From positions 1,488,001 to 1,552,000 of the forward strand of contig JAQPZY010001621.1 in NCBI GenBank assembly GCA_029931535.1: 64,000 nucleotides of DNA, in the 5' to 3' direction. A program made the position numbers and the translations under genes. This stretch comes from Margaritifera margaritifera (lineage: Eukaryota > Mollusca > Bivalvia > Unionida > Margaritiferidae). The notes under the pieces were generated by a model. The model had not been told where the DNA came from. It saw only the letters and a program-made list of their open reading frames with translations, and made no database searches. Shown here piece after piece: positions 1 through 12,526 of this stretch (position 1 is the first letter of the stretch; every line of letters begins with the position of its first letter).

Positions 1-1049
1 CCATATAGGATGTCTGAGGGGTACCATTTTAATTTGGACACAGAGATAATTGTGTTTGTAGAGTTTGTTGGCAACCCTCTCAGTATTTTATGAGAAGCAG
101 CAATGGCATAATTGTGCTAATAGGTGGGCAGATGCCATATGACAAGTCATCACATAAGTTCTTTTGGTCTGTGACCAAAAGAGCTAAAATGGTATAAAGT
201 GTTCATTACAAATATCATGATACTAGTATCATTATCATTTGCCAGTCAGGAAAGTAAAAACCCCAGTTTTCATACAGCACTAAGAAACATTAGACTACCT
301 TTTTTGTCAAACCCACCTTTGATTTAGCAAGTAAAAACTTTAAAATTGACCAGTCTAGTTTATGGATCGATGGATGGATGGTTGTACAGATGTGCACATG
401 GATGCCAAAGTGATCACTATGTTGACCTTCCACCAAGGTAAACGAGACAATAATACCTGAATCTATTTCACTGTTCTTTGAACATCAAAATCCAGAAAAT
501 AATTGTCCTTTCATAGAAAGAATAAGATACTTTTACCTAATACACCATTTTAAGTGCCAATAAAAATATAATATTTGCAAAACCATAAAATGTATACACA
601 CAAAATTAAATGAATTCCTGGTATTTACTTTTAATACAATTCCACTAAAAGAAAATAAATCTATGCAGTTTAACACATTAAAAAAAAAGTATTTGTTTGG
701 AAACTTTCACAAGAGTCTTATCAACTACTTATAAAAACTAGCTAGCAAAGAATCATTGATACACTCAGTTCCATGGCAACCATGAGCAAAGTGGATCAAC
801 AACTGTTGATTAGAGAAGATGGGGGGGGGGCTAGATATTCTGATGTCATGTGAAGATGCTAATGAAAAAAAAACTACAGTGTATGTGCCACTTAAAATCA
901 AATTTGTTTATGAAAACCACTGATTTGATGACAGAAAAGGGGAAAACTGGAATTTTAAGGATTAAATGATCATGGTTTGGTATTTATTGAAGTGTAAATT
1001 TTACCTAATCACCCACTTAGTTTACATAAAGTCCTTCTTAATAGATTAA
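1..1049. other. no gene seen
   Basis: AT-rich non-coding DNA with short homopolymers. I see no convincing exon, RNA gene or complete element. Confidence 0.5.
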
Positions 1050-1330
1050 CAGATATCCCAGCATATCATATGCCCAACTTCTTCTCCAGGATGTCCAAAA
1101 TTCTACCACTGGATAGTCATCAACTTCACTTTCTCCCACCCAATGACCAAATAATGATCCAATGCCATCCAAACTGTTCCAAAATGCAACTTATCTCTGC
1201 CACTAGAGCTGGTTAATTGTGCTTATTAATTGACTCACAATACACCAAAAAAATAAACAATGCTGACTCTCATGTCATTTTCTGCCCAATCACCATTACA
1301 GTGTCAACCTTGTGTGGACACTTGTAAGGG
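1050..1330 (+). repeat. dispersed repeat, copy 1 of 2
   Basis: This stretch aligns by eye, in the same orientation, with 57910-58190. Shared blocks include CTTCTTCTCCAGGATGTCCA, AAAATGCAACTTATCTC, GAGCYRGTTAATTG and CAGYCTTGTGTG. The family is not recognised. No TIRs or poly-A tail were found. Confidence 0.65.
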
Positions 1331-2229
1331 AATAACAAAATGTATTTTTTGCAGGTGTTGATATTAACTGCGCCAAGAAAACAAACTTTTGCACATTCAC
1401 AGGCATGTGTTTTAATAACTGATTGATCATTAACCCTTTCCACAGCAAGTTATCATTTGTTATCACTGTCCGATTTCTGCAAGTTATCATTTGATGATAA
1501 AAACATACCAACTTGTGTTTCAAAACTTGAAACATCAATATATAAACAACAATCTATGTTTAAGAATAAAATCAGTGAAAGCACTTTCTAAATATATTTA
1601 TTGAAGATTTTTAACTACTGTGCTTGCAGTATTTTCTTCATAAAAAATCAGTCTGAAACCATAAGCGAACATGTCAAGAGATAATAATGGCGGACATCGC
1701 TGAGTCTAGGAAGGACCTCTTCATTAAACTATTTGTTTTCATAACTCATTGGGAACACAAATTAATGAAAATACACTATTGGTAGAAAAGCAGCGAAGCA
1801 AATAATATCTAACCAATGCACGATGTTATTACGAGTATGTAGACATATATTAAAAGCATAAATCTGCAATCCTATCTATGGATTGTTGTACCAAAGCTAC
1901 AAAGTGTGAGTGGAAATATTAAGAAAATCCCTGTTTCTAAAACTAGATGCACCCACATGGCATGTGTGGCACCATATTTGTTCTTTTCTGTGTGCTGATT
2001 CAGTTGGAAAGAAGGATCTAGTTCTTTCATATATCCACGTTAATGCTTCAATTCATCGTCGATAAATAGCTATGGTAATGTTTTTTTTATATCCATAAAC
2101 AATGAAATTAAATGCCAAAGTTTTGATGTTATTAAATGGTCGGTCCCCTACTTAAGGTTTATGTGCCGTTGGTCTCTACAGCATTTATTTTTGGCCATAT
2201 AACTTCACGTAATTTTGAATGAACCCCAA
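1331..2229. other. no gene seen
   Basis: Non-coding sequence. A 32-codon frame beginning ATGGCGGACATC at 1687 sits in a YY1-like AATGGCGG context, but no splice donor follows it and no family is recognisable. Confidence 0.4.
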
Positions 2230-2610
2230 AACGTGGAGTTGTAAAGTTCACATTACTCATCCGTAACATCAGTGACCACTGTGGTCTGAATAGAGGAACA
2301 CTATGGTGTGAAGATGCCTGTGCATGTGCTCTCATTTACATGTAATAGGGGTCGTTTAAATGTAATAGGGGTTGTTTCAAACTGGTTTGGAAATGTTTTT
2401 AAGGACCATTTTCTAATGAAGTTTTAGAAAGTAAAACAAAATTAAAATAATAAATATATTGTTTCAGTGGCAGTTGATTAAGTATTTGTACCTAATTGTA
2501 ATAACAATACTGTAATCTTGTTACTCCTGTCAGTTAAAATTAATTACAATGTATAGTTTTTGCTGTGTTCTTTTAAAGTCATATGGTCAAAATACATTGC
2601 ATAATATCTC
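2230..2610 (+). repeat. dispersed repeat, copy 1 of 2
   Basis: Aligns with 40440-40810 in the same orientation. Shared blocks include AGTTGTAAAGTT, GGTTGTTTCAAA and GTTAAAATTAATTACAATGT (about 20 bases identical). It is an unrecognised interspersed family. Both copies lie next to (TA)n tracts. Confidence 0.7.
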
Positions 2611-2650
2611 TCCATCCAAAAATAACACACTTTCAAGTATGAATAATCTG

Positions 2651-2651
2651 A

Positions 2652-2712
<61 letters not shown>
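2651..2712. repeat. (CA)n(TA)n microsatellite
   Basis: Alternating CA then TA dinucleotides, directly abutting the TIR-like CAGTGAAACCCCGC at 2713. Confidence 0.95.
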
Positions 2713-4431
2713 GTGAAACCCCGCAATAACGTGCCCCGTGATAACGCGAATTCAGATATAATGCGGTCGTGGCGTGGCTCCCAAAATTTTATATATTCAT
2801 TCGCACATGAAAATTTTTTTTTCTTCAAAGTATGTGAAATAGTGTATAAAATGTGTATATTATCATTTTGGGGAAGAGATCGCGTATGAATTCGAATATA
2901 ATTTGTTCGTGGCATGGTTCCTGAAATTTTATATATACATGTACATGTATTTTTCTCGTACACGGAAAAAAAATTTTTTTTAAAGTACGTGAAATAGTGT
3001 ATAAAAAGTTTATTATCATTTTGGGGAAGAGATCATGTATGAATTCGATCGTGGCGTCGCTTCTGAAATTTAACAATTTCACCAATTTCTTGAAGTGTTA
3101 TGCCAAAATAAACATTATCGGAAATGTTACTTATTACTGATCCATGAGTAAAGCCAGTAAGTCTTCTTTGTGTTTGTCTTCAATTCATTCTGTATACAAT
3201 CATTGCTCAAACAATAGCTGACATGTGTTTCTTCTTTAACTGCATACACAACCAAGCACCAGACAATGCAGTGGTTGATCAAAGATTATCACGATTTAAT
3301 AAACATTAAAAAAAAATGAAAGCCACCATCATATTTGCTGGACTTGGCAGTGTTATTAGACGCAATCTCTTGACCAGTGAATAATGCCCACTGCACTTAG
3401 TTCTCGGATTGTACATGTGTATGGTGTCTGCCTATGAACTTGTTATTAATTTCCTATTTTTTGAAAACTATTTTACCATTATGGATAAGCAAGTTCACAA
3501 ACGCAAGTCGTTCTCTGCCCAAGAGAAATTGTACACCCTGGATCAACTAACAAAGGGCAAACAACAAACTCAGCTTGCCAGCCAACAGTCCATGACAAAG
3601 AAACAGACTTCACTAGACAGATTTTTTAAGAAGTGATGAAATTTGAAATTATGGAGTCATGCAACCAGATAGACTTTGCACTTTGCGCAATGATTAGTAG
3701 TGTCGATTTCATGTGTTTCTTTCGACATTCACAAAATCAGAAGTAAAAGTTATACGCTGAAAGGATGTGTTGATTGTTAATTATTCTTGCTGTAGTTGTT
3801 CAAATGCATAGGCGTACAAGTGTTAATTAGTAGGCATTTACAATGGATAAAGTGCACGGAAACGCATATGAGAAAATTTTAGCAGTATGAAATTTATGCA
3901 GACACTGTTCATAGACCCTGGAACGTAATGAACCGTACATGTTCTTCGTCTTTCATAACGTAATTTTGCTGTTATTTTTTCCCATTGAATTCAGACACAT
4001 AATGATCTGTGACAAAATTATTGAATAGTTTAAATATGTATGCAATTTATGCAATGGAATTACATGCATTATGGATGAAATACATGCTACGACAGTGTGA
4101 TATCAGACAGTAAGTAAACAGTAGACATTAGACATTAAATTCAGAGAATGAATCAGACAATGATCTGTTACAAAATTATTGAATATTTTAAATCTGTGTT
4201 CAATTTTTCAATGGAATTACATGCCTTATGGATGAATTGCATGTTGCGACGGCTCGATATCAGATAGTAAATGGTGTTGATACCCTATTCATGCTACACA
4301 TTAGACGTGTATACGTTGTTCACTGAATAAAGTATAATACAGTAAAACCCGCAATAACGCGACCCTGCTTTTTCCGTGATCGAATTTTATGGACCCCAAT
4401 TATCGCATTATTGCTGGATTTCACTGTATAT
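2713..4431 (+). mobile_element. pogo/Tigger-like DNA transposon, decayed
   Basis: The left end reads CAGTGAAACCCCGCAATAAC and the right end finishes ..ATTTCACTG, the inverted counterpart, next to TATATA. Inside are two tandem units of about 140-153 bp (starting at 2748 and 2888) and a transposase remnant at 3481-3636. The 92-bp right part (4340-4431) is itself near-palindromic (CAGTAAAACCCGC...TTTCACTG) and might be a separate MITE. Assignment rests on the CAGTGAAA termini plus the transposase fragment. Confidence 0.55.
3481..3636 (+). pseudogene. Tigger/pogo transposase N- and C-terminal stub
   Basis: The open frame from ATG 3481 encodes a 51-residue lysine/glutamine-rich peptide. It begins with a segment like the CENP-B/pogo DNA-binding helix-turn-helix start (KRKSFSAQEKLYTLDQLTKG) and ends KKQTSLDRFFKK, which resembles the typical C-terminal tail of Tigger transposases. 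The DDE catalytic domain is absent, so this is an internal deletion product joining start and tail. It lies inside TIR-like ends at 2713 and 4431. The frame opens further upstream at 3409, but homology starts near 3490. Confidence 0.6.
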
Positions 4432-4452
4432 ATATATATATATATATATTGC
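4432..4452. repeat. (TA)n microsatellite
   Basis: Short TA tract; a second one lies at 4571-4588. Confidence 0.8.
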
Positions 4453-4595
4453 GTTTCTTGCTTTGCCCCCACTGCCCCCGCTTCTCCCTCTTCAGCTCTC
4501 ACTTCTCCCTATTCTGTCCAAACGGAGAAGTCACTTCTCCCTGAAATTAAAGTCTAGCTTGACCCCTGGTATATATATATATATATACACACACA

Positions 4596-5472
4596 CAGTC
4601 AAACCTGTCCTAATGGTCACCTATACTCAGCAGTAACATGTTCACAATGACCATTCTAATTTCCCCCTGCCAAATTTCCTATATAAATGTCCTGTATGTA
4701 AAGGTCACCTGCCTTCTGCGGTCAGTGGTCAGGTATTCACTAATCAAACAATGGTTTCTCCCTGCCTTAAGCAGTCACTGGCATGTATCTACAGTGACTG
4801 CTCAGTCTATGCAAACTAAATTTTTGCTTCATGAGGAAGCTATTGTTTAGATAAAGGAATATGATGCAAATCGATGTGCAAACATTTCTTATCTTGCTTG
4901 TACTCTGTACTCCAGTCATGTTGACAATGTAACCCAAAGGTGTAAATATGTCAAATTCAAAAGCAAGGCAGTTTTTTATCATTAGGATAGAGTGTCAAAA
5001 CAATTTGTTTGCCAGATGGTGGGAAAAGTAGTCATGTTATCACAGCAGCAATGGAAGTCGTGTGTATTTTTAAAGGGTGAACAGCGGTTTCCAAGCCTGA
5101 CTTTTATAAACTGGCTGACCAAAGAGTCAGTCCTCTGTTTTACAGTCATATCTAAGCTGTCAATCAGTAGTGAAATTATTGTTTTGTCATCGTGCATAAA
5201 ATTAACTAGGATCAGTGATGATTTAATTTATAGGATGGATTAAAGTGAGCAGGATAGAGTAATCTTGTGTGGAACATAAATTGGAAGAGAACAACATATA
5301 TGCGTATTTTATGATTTTGATCAAGGGTGCACATAAAACAATCTTGATAACATAATAATAATAATATTTGGTGCATGGTATTTGTTCAAAAAACAATTTT
5401 AAAAGGTAAACTTGCGTACAAAGGTCAGTTTTGCCTTTTCCCATGGGTGGCTGCTACAGATAGGTTTGACTG
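4596..5472. mobile_element. 877-bp MITE with CAGTCAAACCTRTC ends
   Basis: The left end is CAGTCAAACCTGTCC and the right end, read on the minus strand, is CAGTCAAACCTATCTG. This inverted pair bounds 877 bp with no long conserved frame. The ends resemble pogo/Tigger MITEs. The overlapping short ORFs on both strands look like chance frames. Confidence 0.6.
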
Positions 5473-5549
5473 AATATAAATTATGCTTCTATCTAGTATA
5501 TTTACAAGGACAGCATGTAAAGCATTTCTTTCAAATTATATGTACATAC

Positions 5550-5627
5550 CAAGGGGTAGTTCTTCCTTTTTAGATTTTCCAGACTTTGGCCTAGTTTTCT
5601 TTGCTTTCATAGGTTTTTCCATAATTT
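5550..5627 (-). CDS. internal exon of an unidentified host gene
   Basis: On the minus strand a consensus acceptor (AACCATTTCAG at 5638-5628) precedes 78 nt, and a consensus donor (GTATGT) follows at 5549. One frame is open and encodes a lysine-rich, low-complexity stretch containing KAKKTRPKSGKSKKEE. The first two bases complete a codon, which fits exon 1 at 10860-10872, because that exon ends with a single base. Both the phase and the splice sites support one gene of at least two exons. The basic sequence suggests a nuclear or nucleic-acid-binding segment, but I do not recognise the protein. Further exons must lie left of 5550 or outside the window. Confidence 0.5.
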
Positions 5628-6378
5628 CTGAAATGGTTACATAAACATAGTTAAGGTCACAAAGTTGTGTTGTTTTTCTGCATATAGTATTGAATTGTTC
5701 TGTTTGAAAACCCTTTTGCTATTAAGCATACATACTTGATTTAAAACTGAATTTCCTTGAAATGACAAGTAAATTTGTATAATGCATTAAGTTATGCAGC
5801 AAATCTCTAAATGACATAAGTTTATAATAACTTTTTATTAGAAAATAAAAAAAAATGCTTGATCAGTTAATAGCAATGACCACAGCACCATCACTTGTGA
5901 AGCAAGCTCTTATAGCAATGTGTAGTATTTGCATAATGGTCCAAGTTATTTTCTTTTCCCAGTTTTCTATTTCTGATGTCAGATTTTCCACCCCCGTATA
6001 ATTTTCAAAATGAAGTGAGAATTCTATAATGGGTCTTTAACCCCCTCCTCACAGAAATTTTGATCCAATATTTTAAACTGGAAATTTTATTAATGCTTCC
6101 ATAAGTTGATAGTTGATAATACATGTACCACCAGCAAATTCAATGTATAGAAACTTCAACTCATCCCCTTGATTGTGTGCAAAGCAATCCAAATGCTGCA
6201 TCACATTTTGGAAAACAAATTATGGAGGTAGTAACCTTACTTGGTGACACTGTAGTGACACTGTGAGATGTTCATATTATGTTATAAAAGGTGAGTAACA
6301 TTTCTACACATAGGATTTTAAGACCCACACTTATCCACTAATCACCATTAATGTTTTTCTTGTATTCATTTAAATACA

Positions 6379-6422
<44 letters not shown>

Positions 6423-7381
6423 TATATCCACATATAAATATACGTATGTTAGTGATGTTACTGTGATGATCTGAAAGCTGTATCATAATATCACCACGTT
6501 TTTACACTATTTCTGCAATAACATCAGATTTTTATACTATTCCAGATCAATGAGCCATTTTCCACAAAGCGGAATGACGACACATAGTCTCACATCAACA
6601 TTATGCATTTATGAATAATAGTACACATTAAAAGCTTTGAAGTAAAAGTTAAAAAGAGTTAAGACAGACATTAGGTCTTACATGTGAAGAAAAAAAATCC
6701 CATAAAACCTTACATCCAGTGAAAAAAGGAACCATGAATCATAATGTAAGCTAAGTATTTAAATCATCTGATCTGGGTGTGGGATTGTCCAAGTTTCATC
6801 TGACATTTCCCACTCATTTTAGATATTTGGACATTTATGTTGGGGTGGGAGAACAGAGCACACCCTGTCAAAAACATTATGGCATAGGGTAGTCGCTTTA
6901 ACTTGGGGCTACAAAAATTGTGCTACCTTTTATCAAACCCTACCTGCCTGTAAATCGATAAGTTGATAACTTAGCTCCTCATTCATAACAGCTGTAACAT
7001 AAAGCCATCACATGCCAGGCATAGATTTAGCCACTGGCCTACCAGTCCATGGCCTGTGGGTTTTGAGGATGGCCAGTTAATACTGACAGCTGCAGGCCCA
7101 GTTAAATTGTCCAAAGATGTTATTAAATTTGATTGAGAGGGCCAATTGATTTTCTACAGGGCCAGTTGATTTCCATGTGAGCTGGCACTGCTGGCGAAAT
7201 GAAAAATCTGTGTCAAGTCAACCCCTGAATGCACAAAAATTTAAGTTTACCACCCGGACCTCTTACCAGTTGCTTGGTCACGTGATCCAAAATCTCATGG
7301 CTTACATTTTTCTTTAGTTCTTAAGTCAAATGATCAAGTGATAACAAACTGTGTGCAGAAAAGGACAAAGACAATTCAATT
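5628..7381. other. intronic or intergenic, no exon seen
   Basis: AT-rich DNA with a (GT)(TA)(CA) microsatellite at about 6379-6425. No other supported feature. Confidence 0.5.
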
Positions 7382-7395
7382 GAGTTCAATTATGA

Positions 7396-7628
7396 TTTAT
7401 TTGTGTGTGGGTTTAAAGCCATTTTTCAGCACATGATAGGTTATACATGGCGCCCAGTATGTTTGGTATAGGAAGAACCTAGGAAAAACCACCAACCCAC
7501 GAGAAGCCAATTGCAAGCTTTCTCACATACCCAAGCCAAGCCCGATACTCGAACCCATGCAAACAGAGGTGAGATGTCATTGATCTTTTAGGTGAGAACC
7601 TTACACCACTCAGCCACCCGGGGCCCCC
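7396..7628 (-). mobile_element. tRNA-derived SINE with 14-bp target duplication
   Basis: On the minus strand the element starts with a tRNA-like head: a GGGGCCCCGGGTGGCTGAG box-A region near 7604-7628 and a box B, GGGTTCGAGTAT, near 7546-7557. It ends with a conserved tail (GCCATTTTTCAGCACATGAT in plus orientation). It is flanked by a perfect duplication GAGTTCAATTATGA at 7382-7395 and 7629-7642. A second copy lies at 39672-39890 in plus orientation. Confidence 0.9.
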
Positions 7629-7642
7629 GAGTTCAATTATGA

Positions 7643-10600
7643 AGATTGCGAGATTTGGCAATCATGTGACTAAGCAATGCTAAATCACAGATTAGGGTCT
7701 GTTCATAAATACTGAATAATTGACTCATATGTTGGCTTATTAAAGTTACAAATAATGTTTACAGTTACAAATAAAGTTACAGTTAATGTCTAAATCATTA
7801 TTTCAGAGAAGACAAATATTATAATTATTGATTTTAGGCATTGACCAAGCAATGTGAGAAGTGACCTAGTAAGAGGTCCAGTTTGTGAACACTGTAATTT
7901 TGGCTTATCTGTTGGCTGATTAAAGAAATGGCAGTGGTTTCAGTTAATTCCATGTTTTTGATAGGGGATACAATCAGTTGGAACTCGAACTACAGTTGGT
8001 TTCAAACAGTATCATGAATGGTACCTGAAGCTGCATTTAAAAATGTATTTATGGCAAATGGATTCACTAATAGACAAAGAGAGTTCCTTTCATAATTTCA
8101 TACAGTTGTTTTCCCCAATAATGCAGAGAGTGTGAATCAACTCACTCACAAAGGATCAAGGCCATCATAATGTTAAAACCACCGCAATGTTGTCAAATGT
8201 TTATTTTTCTTTCATTACTGGGTGATTTCAGGGTAAGAGAATACTTTTCCTTTAACATAAAAAAACAATGTCTAATTTTTTATTTAAATTTTCCACATTT
8301 ATTTCGTTCTTTTGAAAGGCATATGTAATGAACAAGTAAACACACATATCCTGGCATTCAATAAATTATATGTTCATCCAAGTAATTTAAAGGATGCATC
8401 AAAGAAAAAGAAGAAATATAAAGCCTAGTAAAATTATGAAATTTTGTATGTCACCTATAGTCACTGTAGTTAATGATTATTGTTACTATTGGTAAGATTT
8501 TAAATTTGTGCCTGTCCCTAACCATGAACTCAATTTCCTTTCAAAGCATTACAACCACATGTATATTTTGTGAAGGAAAGATGAAAAAAAACCAAGAAAA
8601 TCAACACTGAGACTGTATCAAGGATTTTACTACTGCAACTTTTTGGGTGCAATACATATGAAACATTAGTTTTTCTTTTAACTTTATTGTTGTTGTTCTG
8701 GTTATTAATAACAATAATATAAATAATAACAACAACTATTCACAATGAAATAAGGTGCCTTTTTGAGACTGATATATGCATTTCAAATACTCTTTTATAA
8801 AGTTTAAAGTGCCCTTTTCAGAGGATAACTACCATGCAATTTTTTTTTATTCTGGGGGAAACACTATTGTTTGATGAATCTAATTAATGAGAGTCATGCC
8901 TTGCATATAGTTTTCTTTGGGACCCTCTGTAGCTCGTACCCCTATCTACATCTGATTAAATAATAGTACAATACTGCTAACATTTGTACAAAAAATGATT
9001 GTTTTCTTTAAAATATTTTGAATTTTTAAATCAACCTTTCACATCTCCATGCAAACACAATCATATCCATTTCCGTTCTAAGTGAACAGTTTGGCTAACA
9101 TTAATCCACGACATCTTAGTCCGCATCACTTGGACATTGTTGATTACAGTGCACCATCACCCACATTTATTTTTGGGAGAATGAATCTGTATTTGTAGGA
9201 GTGACTGTTGCATACTGTTCAGTTGGCTTCAGATATTAACTAAGCAAACATTTAGAAAAATGGGTTGTTGCTAAAGTATTCACTGCCTCACAAAAATAAA
9301 CTCCTCCAGCACCCAAGCAAACTTTTGGCTGAAGTTAAAGTGTATGTCAACATGGTCATGTAGGCGCATTTACTCAGATTAAGTTAAATATTAATTCTTG
9401 TTCTAAAATTTAATACTAATTAGGGTTCTCAATGCTTGGAATTTAAATGTGACCCATTTCTGAGTCATGGAAATTCCAACCCAATTATCTTTTTTGATGC
9501 ATGTACATTTGGGCTGGAGTATCACTCTTAATAATCCTTGATTCGCCTCTGGCTTAATTTCCTATTCAGTGCGCACTGTCCATAACAAATATAAAGTATG
9601 TAACAGTGATTGACATTTGCTGGACTACTGTTTACACCTTATCGGCCAATTATATTGCACCTATGTAAAATCAATATGAACTGGGCAGAGCTAACAGGTC
9701 ACTGATATCACGCTTAGGTGTGCATAATATAATCAAGGTCAGATTGTTTTGAGATTAACTTTCATATGTCATTCTCTAATTATGATTTTTACAAAAATAT
9801 TATGATGCCATTTTTATTCACACTGCATTATTTTGGAATGTGTGGCATATAATTAACAAATAAATGATAAAGTCTATATTCTACTTACATAACATTTTTA
9901 TGATTCAGATAATTTTTTTCACTGTAGTTTCATAGCCTTTATTTGAATTTTACTGATTATAGCAGATGGTATTGTGCATGCTTTATACAGTATAAGTGTA
10001 CCGCCTTTAAGTTTTACCTGCTTGAGGATCAGCATCACAGCCATGCACATTACAATGTGCTTGTACTATAAAAAGCATTTCTTAAACATTGCTCTCGCCG
10101 TTAACAACTTTATTTATCCAAATTACAAAAGTTTGCAGAGACGGAACAAGGTTTGGTTTGAAATTTTGTAAGGTATAAAGGGATTAAATAATCCTCAGCT
10201 AGATAGTAACTGGCCCAGGTAAATACTTTCGAAGACCAAAGGTAGTGTATGATTCAGAATGGAACAGGCCCATACTATAGTCAAGATCACCAAGACTCAA
10301 GAGGTGTCCTGAATTCCAAATTCACTTGGAGAGGAAATGGATACAATTGTTTTTGCATGAAGATATGGAAGGTTGGTTTGAAAATTCAAAATATTTGAAA
10401 GAAATTAATCATTTGCATGCAAATTTAAGCAATAATGTGTTTTGATTTAATAAGATGCAGACAGGGGTACAAGAGGGTCTTGGAGAAATACCATAGCTCC
10501 TATTTGGTACGGACGCATATATATGACACGAGTACGGAAACACCATCCTGGCAAGTTTCCTCCTGTCATTTCCGTGTTAAAAAAAACACAGGGCCCTCTA

Positions 10601-10859
10601 CCCTCCGTTTTACTACGAATCCCTCCCGTTCTGACAGAAATCCCTCTTATTTAAACGTGGGAAAGTTCAGTTCAGGTCAGATCATGTTTCAGCACAGATA
10701 AAAGATCTTACAAGCACATTCTAGCATTTAAAATCACGTGCAGTTATCTGAGCTGTCTACTACATTTGATTGTAATTATCTAAATCTTTCATAACTTATT
10801 ACAATCACATATAAATTCTGATTTTTACACAGTAAGATACATATCGTCTGAAAATTTAC
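7643..10859. other. no gene seen
   Basis: Long AT-rich stretch, probably the first intron of the minus-strand gene. Apparent short ORFs (for example near 9974 and 10435) show no recognisable domain. Confidence 0.45.
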
Positions 10860-10872
10860 CTGGGTCCTCCAT
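10860..10872 (-). CDS. first coding exon (ATG) of the minus-strand host gene
   Basis: The minus strand reads ATGGAGGACCCAG followed by GTAAATTTTC, a plausible donor. The 13 coding bases leave one unpaired base, matching the two completing bases at the start of the exon at 5627. A CCAAT box (plus-strand ATTGG, 10918-10922) lies about 46 bp upstream of the ATG, and the start context AAAAATGGAGG resembles a YY1/initiator site. Product unknown. Confidence 0.45.
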
Positions 10873-10917
10873 TTTTGTTTATACTGCAATCAGCAGTTTA
10901 GAACTTTCTTCACTCCC

Positions 10918-10922
10918 ATTGG
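10918..10922 (-). promoter_or_regulatory. CCAAT box of the minus-strand gene
   Basis: Minus-strand CCAATGGGAG lies just upstream of the putative first exon. No TATA box is obvious between them. Confidence 0.35.
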
Positions 10923-12078
10923 CTGAAAACCTGCCTAGCACCTCGATCGACTGGATCACACACAAATAGCATTTTGTTTTAATGTTTAAGGTTAGAGTTC
11001 TAAACCATTCGGAATGAACAAGTTCCTGCGTCCAATATCCAGGGTGTCATGCACTATACACTTTTGTTCAATATAGGACACAAAATATAGAATTATGAAA
11101 ATATAAAAAGAAAGTAAAATTAAACATAAAATTATATGGTACATGCTGAAATTGGCAATGTACCATCATAAATCTGAATGTAGTTTAAAAAACTATATTT
11201 TCAAATCAGTAAATAAGGACATAGCTTTATTCGCGAGCATACATTACAAAGTAAATATGTTTTACGGTTATATACCACAACCCTCTTATCCATAATTTAT
11301 TGAGATTTTGGTCCTGAACAGCAAACATAACTTCTCTTAACATTGTCGTAATGGGTATTTGAAGGAGACTGGTATGCTTGAAAAGAAACGTGTAAACTTA
11401 TGATCTCTCGGACTCAAGCTCTCACTTCATGAAGTATGATAAATGGATTCAAAATTTATTCAGCAATCAATGATGTACACCGAATCGTAGATGAAAGACT
11501 GAAAGACGATGATAACAAGATACAATAATAACCATATATATATATACACACACATACACACAAAATTCATAAACTTTCAAAAAGGTTTCACAAAATCAGT
11601 CCATAGAATCGAGAAGTAAGCGGGATACCAAAACAATCATGAGTAAAACGGGCGATAATACACTTTATCGTCTTGTTCATCGCAATGACAATCGTAGACA
11701 AAATCTTGCAGGATCTTATCGTAGCTTTTAATGAGTCTGTGAGTGTTCATGTTTTTGAAAACACCATCAACAAAAGATTAAATAGCTTAGGATTCAGGAG
11801 GTGCACTGTAAGGAAGTAAACTTCGATTTCTCAGTAGAAATATGCATCACGTGTTTCATAGTTTAAAGAGGGACAAAACTGGACAGTTGAAAAGCAGTAG
11901 TCAAGAGTCATTTTTAGCGAGGAAACTGAAGTTGTGTTTGATAAAGATCGAACATTTTTGTTTGGAGAAAACTTGATGCAGAATTGGTAACTAGAGTGCA
12001 TAAGTCTGAAGAGTGCACACTTGTCATTCGAAAATATTTCGGCAATATTAACTGCAACCGTGTTGGAAATTTTACCAC

Positions 12079-12102
12079 GGGGGGGGGGGGGGGGGGGGGG
12101 GG
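12079..12102. repeat. poly-G tract (24 G) followed by CCCCC
   Basis: A run of 24 G then five C, a potential G-quadruplex or assembly-fragile site. It is the only such tract in the window. Confidence 0.9.
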
Positions 12103-12187
12103 CCCCCAAATTGACACTGACAAGTATATCAGCATCTTTGATGAAAATGTTTAGCCAGTTATTGCACAAGTGTTTTCCAAATGTGGA

Positions 12188-12344
<157 letters not shown>

Positions 12345-12526
12345 ACGAATATACACCAAACAGAGCGGAAAGTGCTATCCCTGGATTCTACAGGAGAATG
12401 CTTGATAACAGTAACATACTTTTAAATACAGATAAATACAGGTTAGAGAAAATTTTAATTCGCACTCAACGGAGATTCTATGTTAGGTCTGTCTTCATAT
12501 TTTTTTCTTCATGATTTCGTTTAGTA

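Noticed and set aside
1687..1785. ATGGCGGACATC with YY1-like context as a possible first exon
   Set aside because: No donor site follows in frame and the 32-codon peptide matches nothing recognisable.
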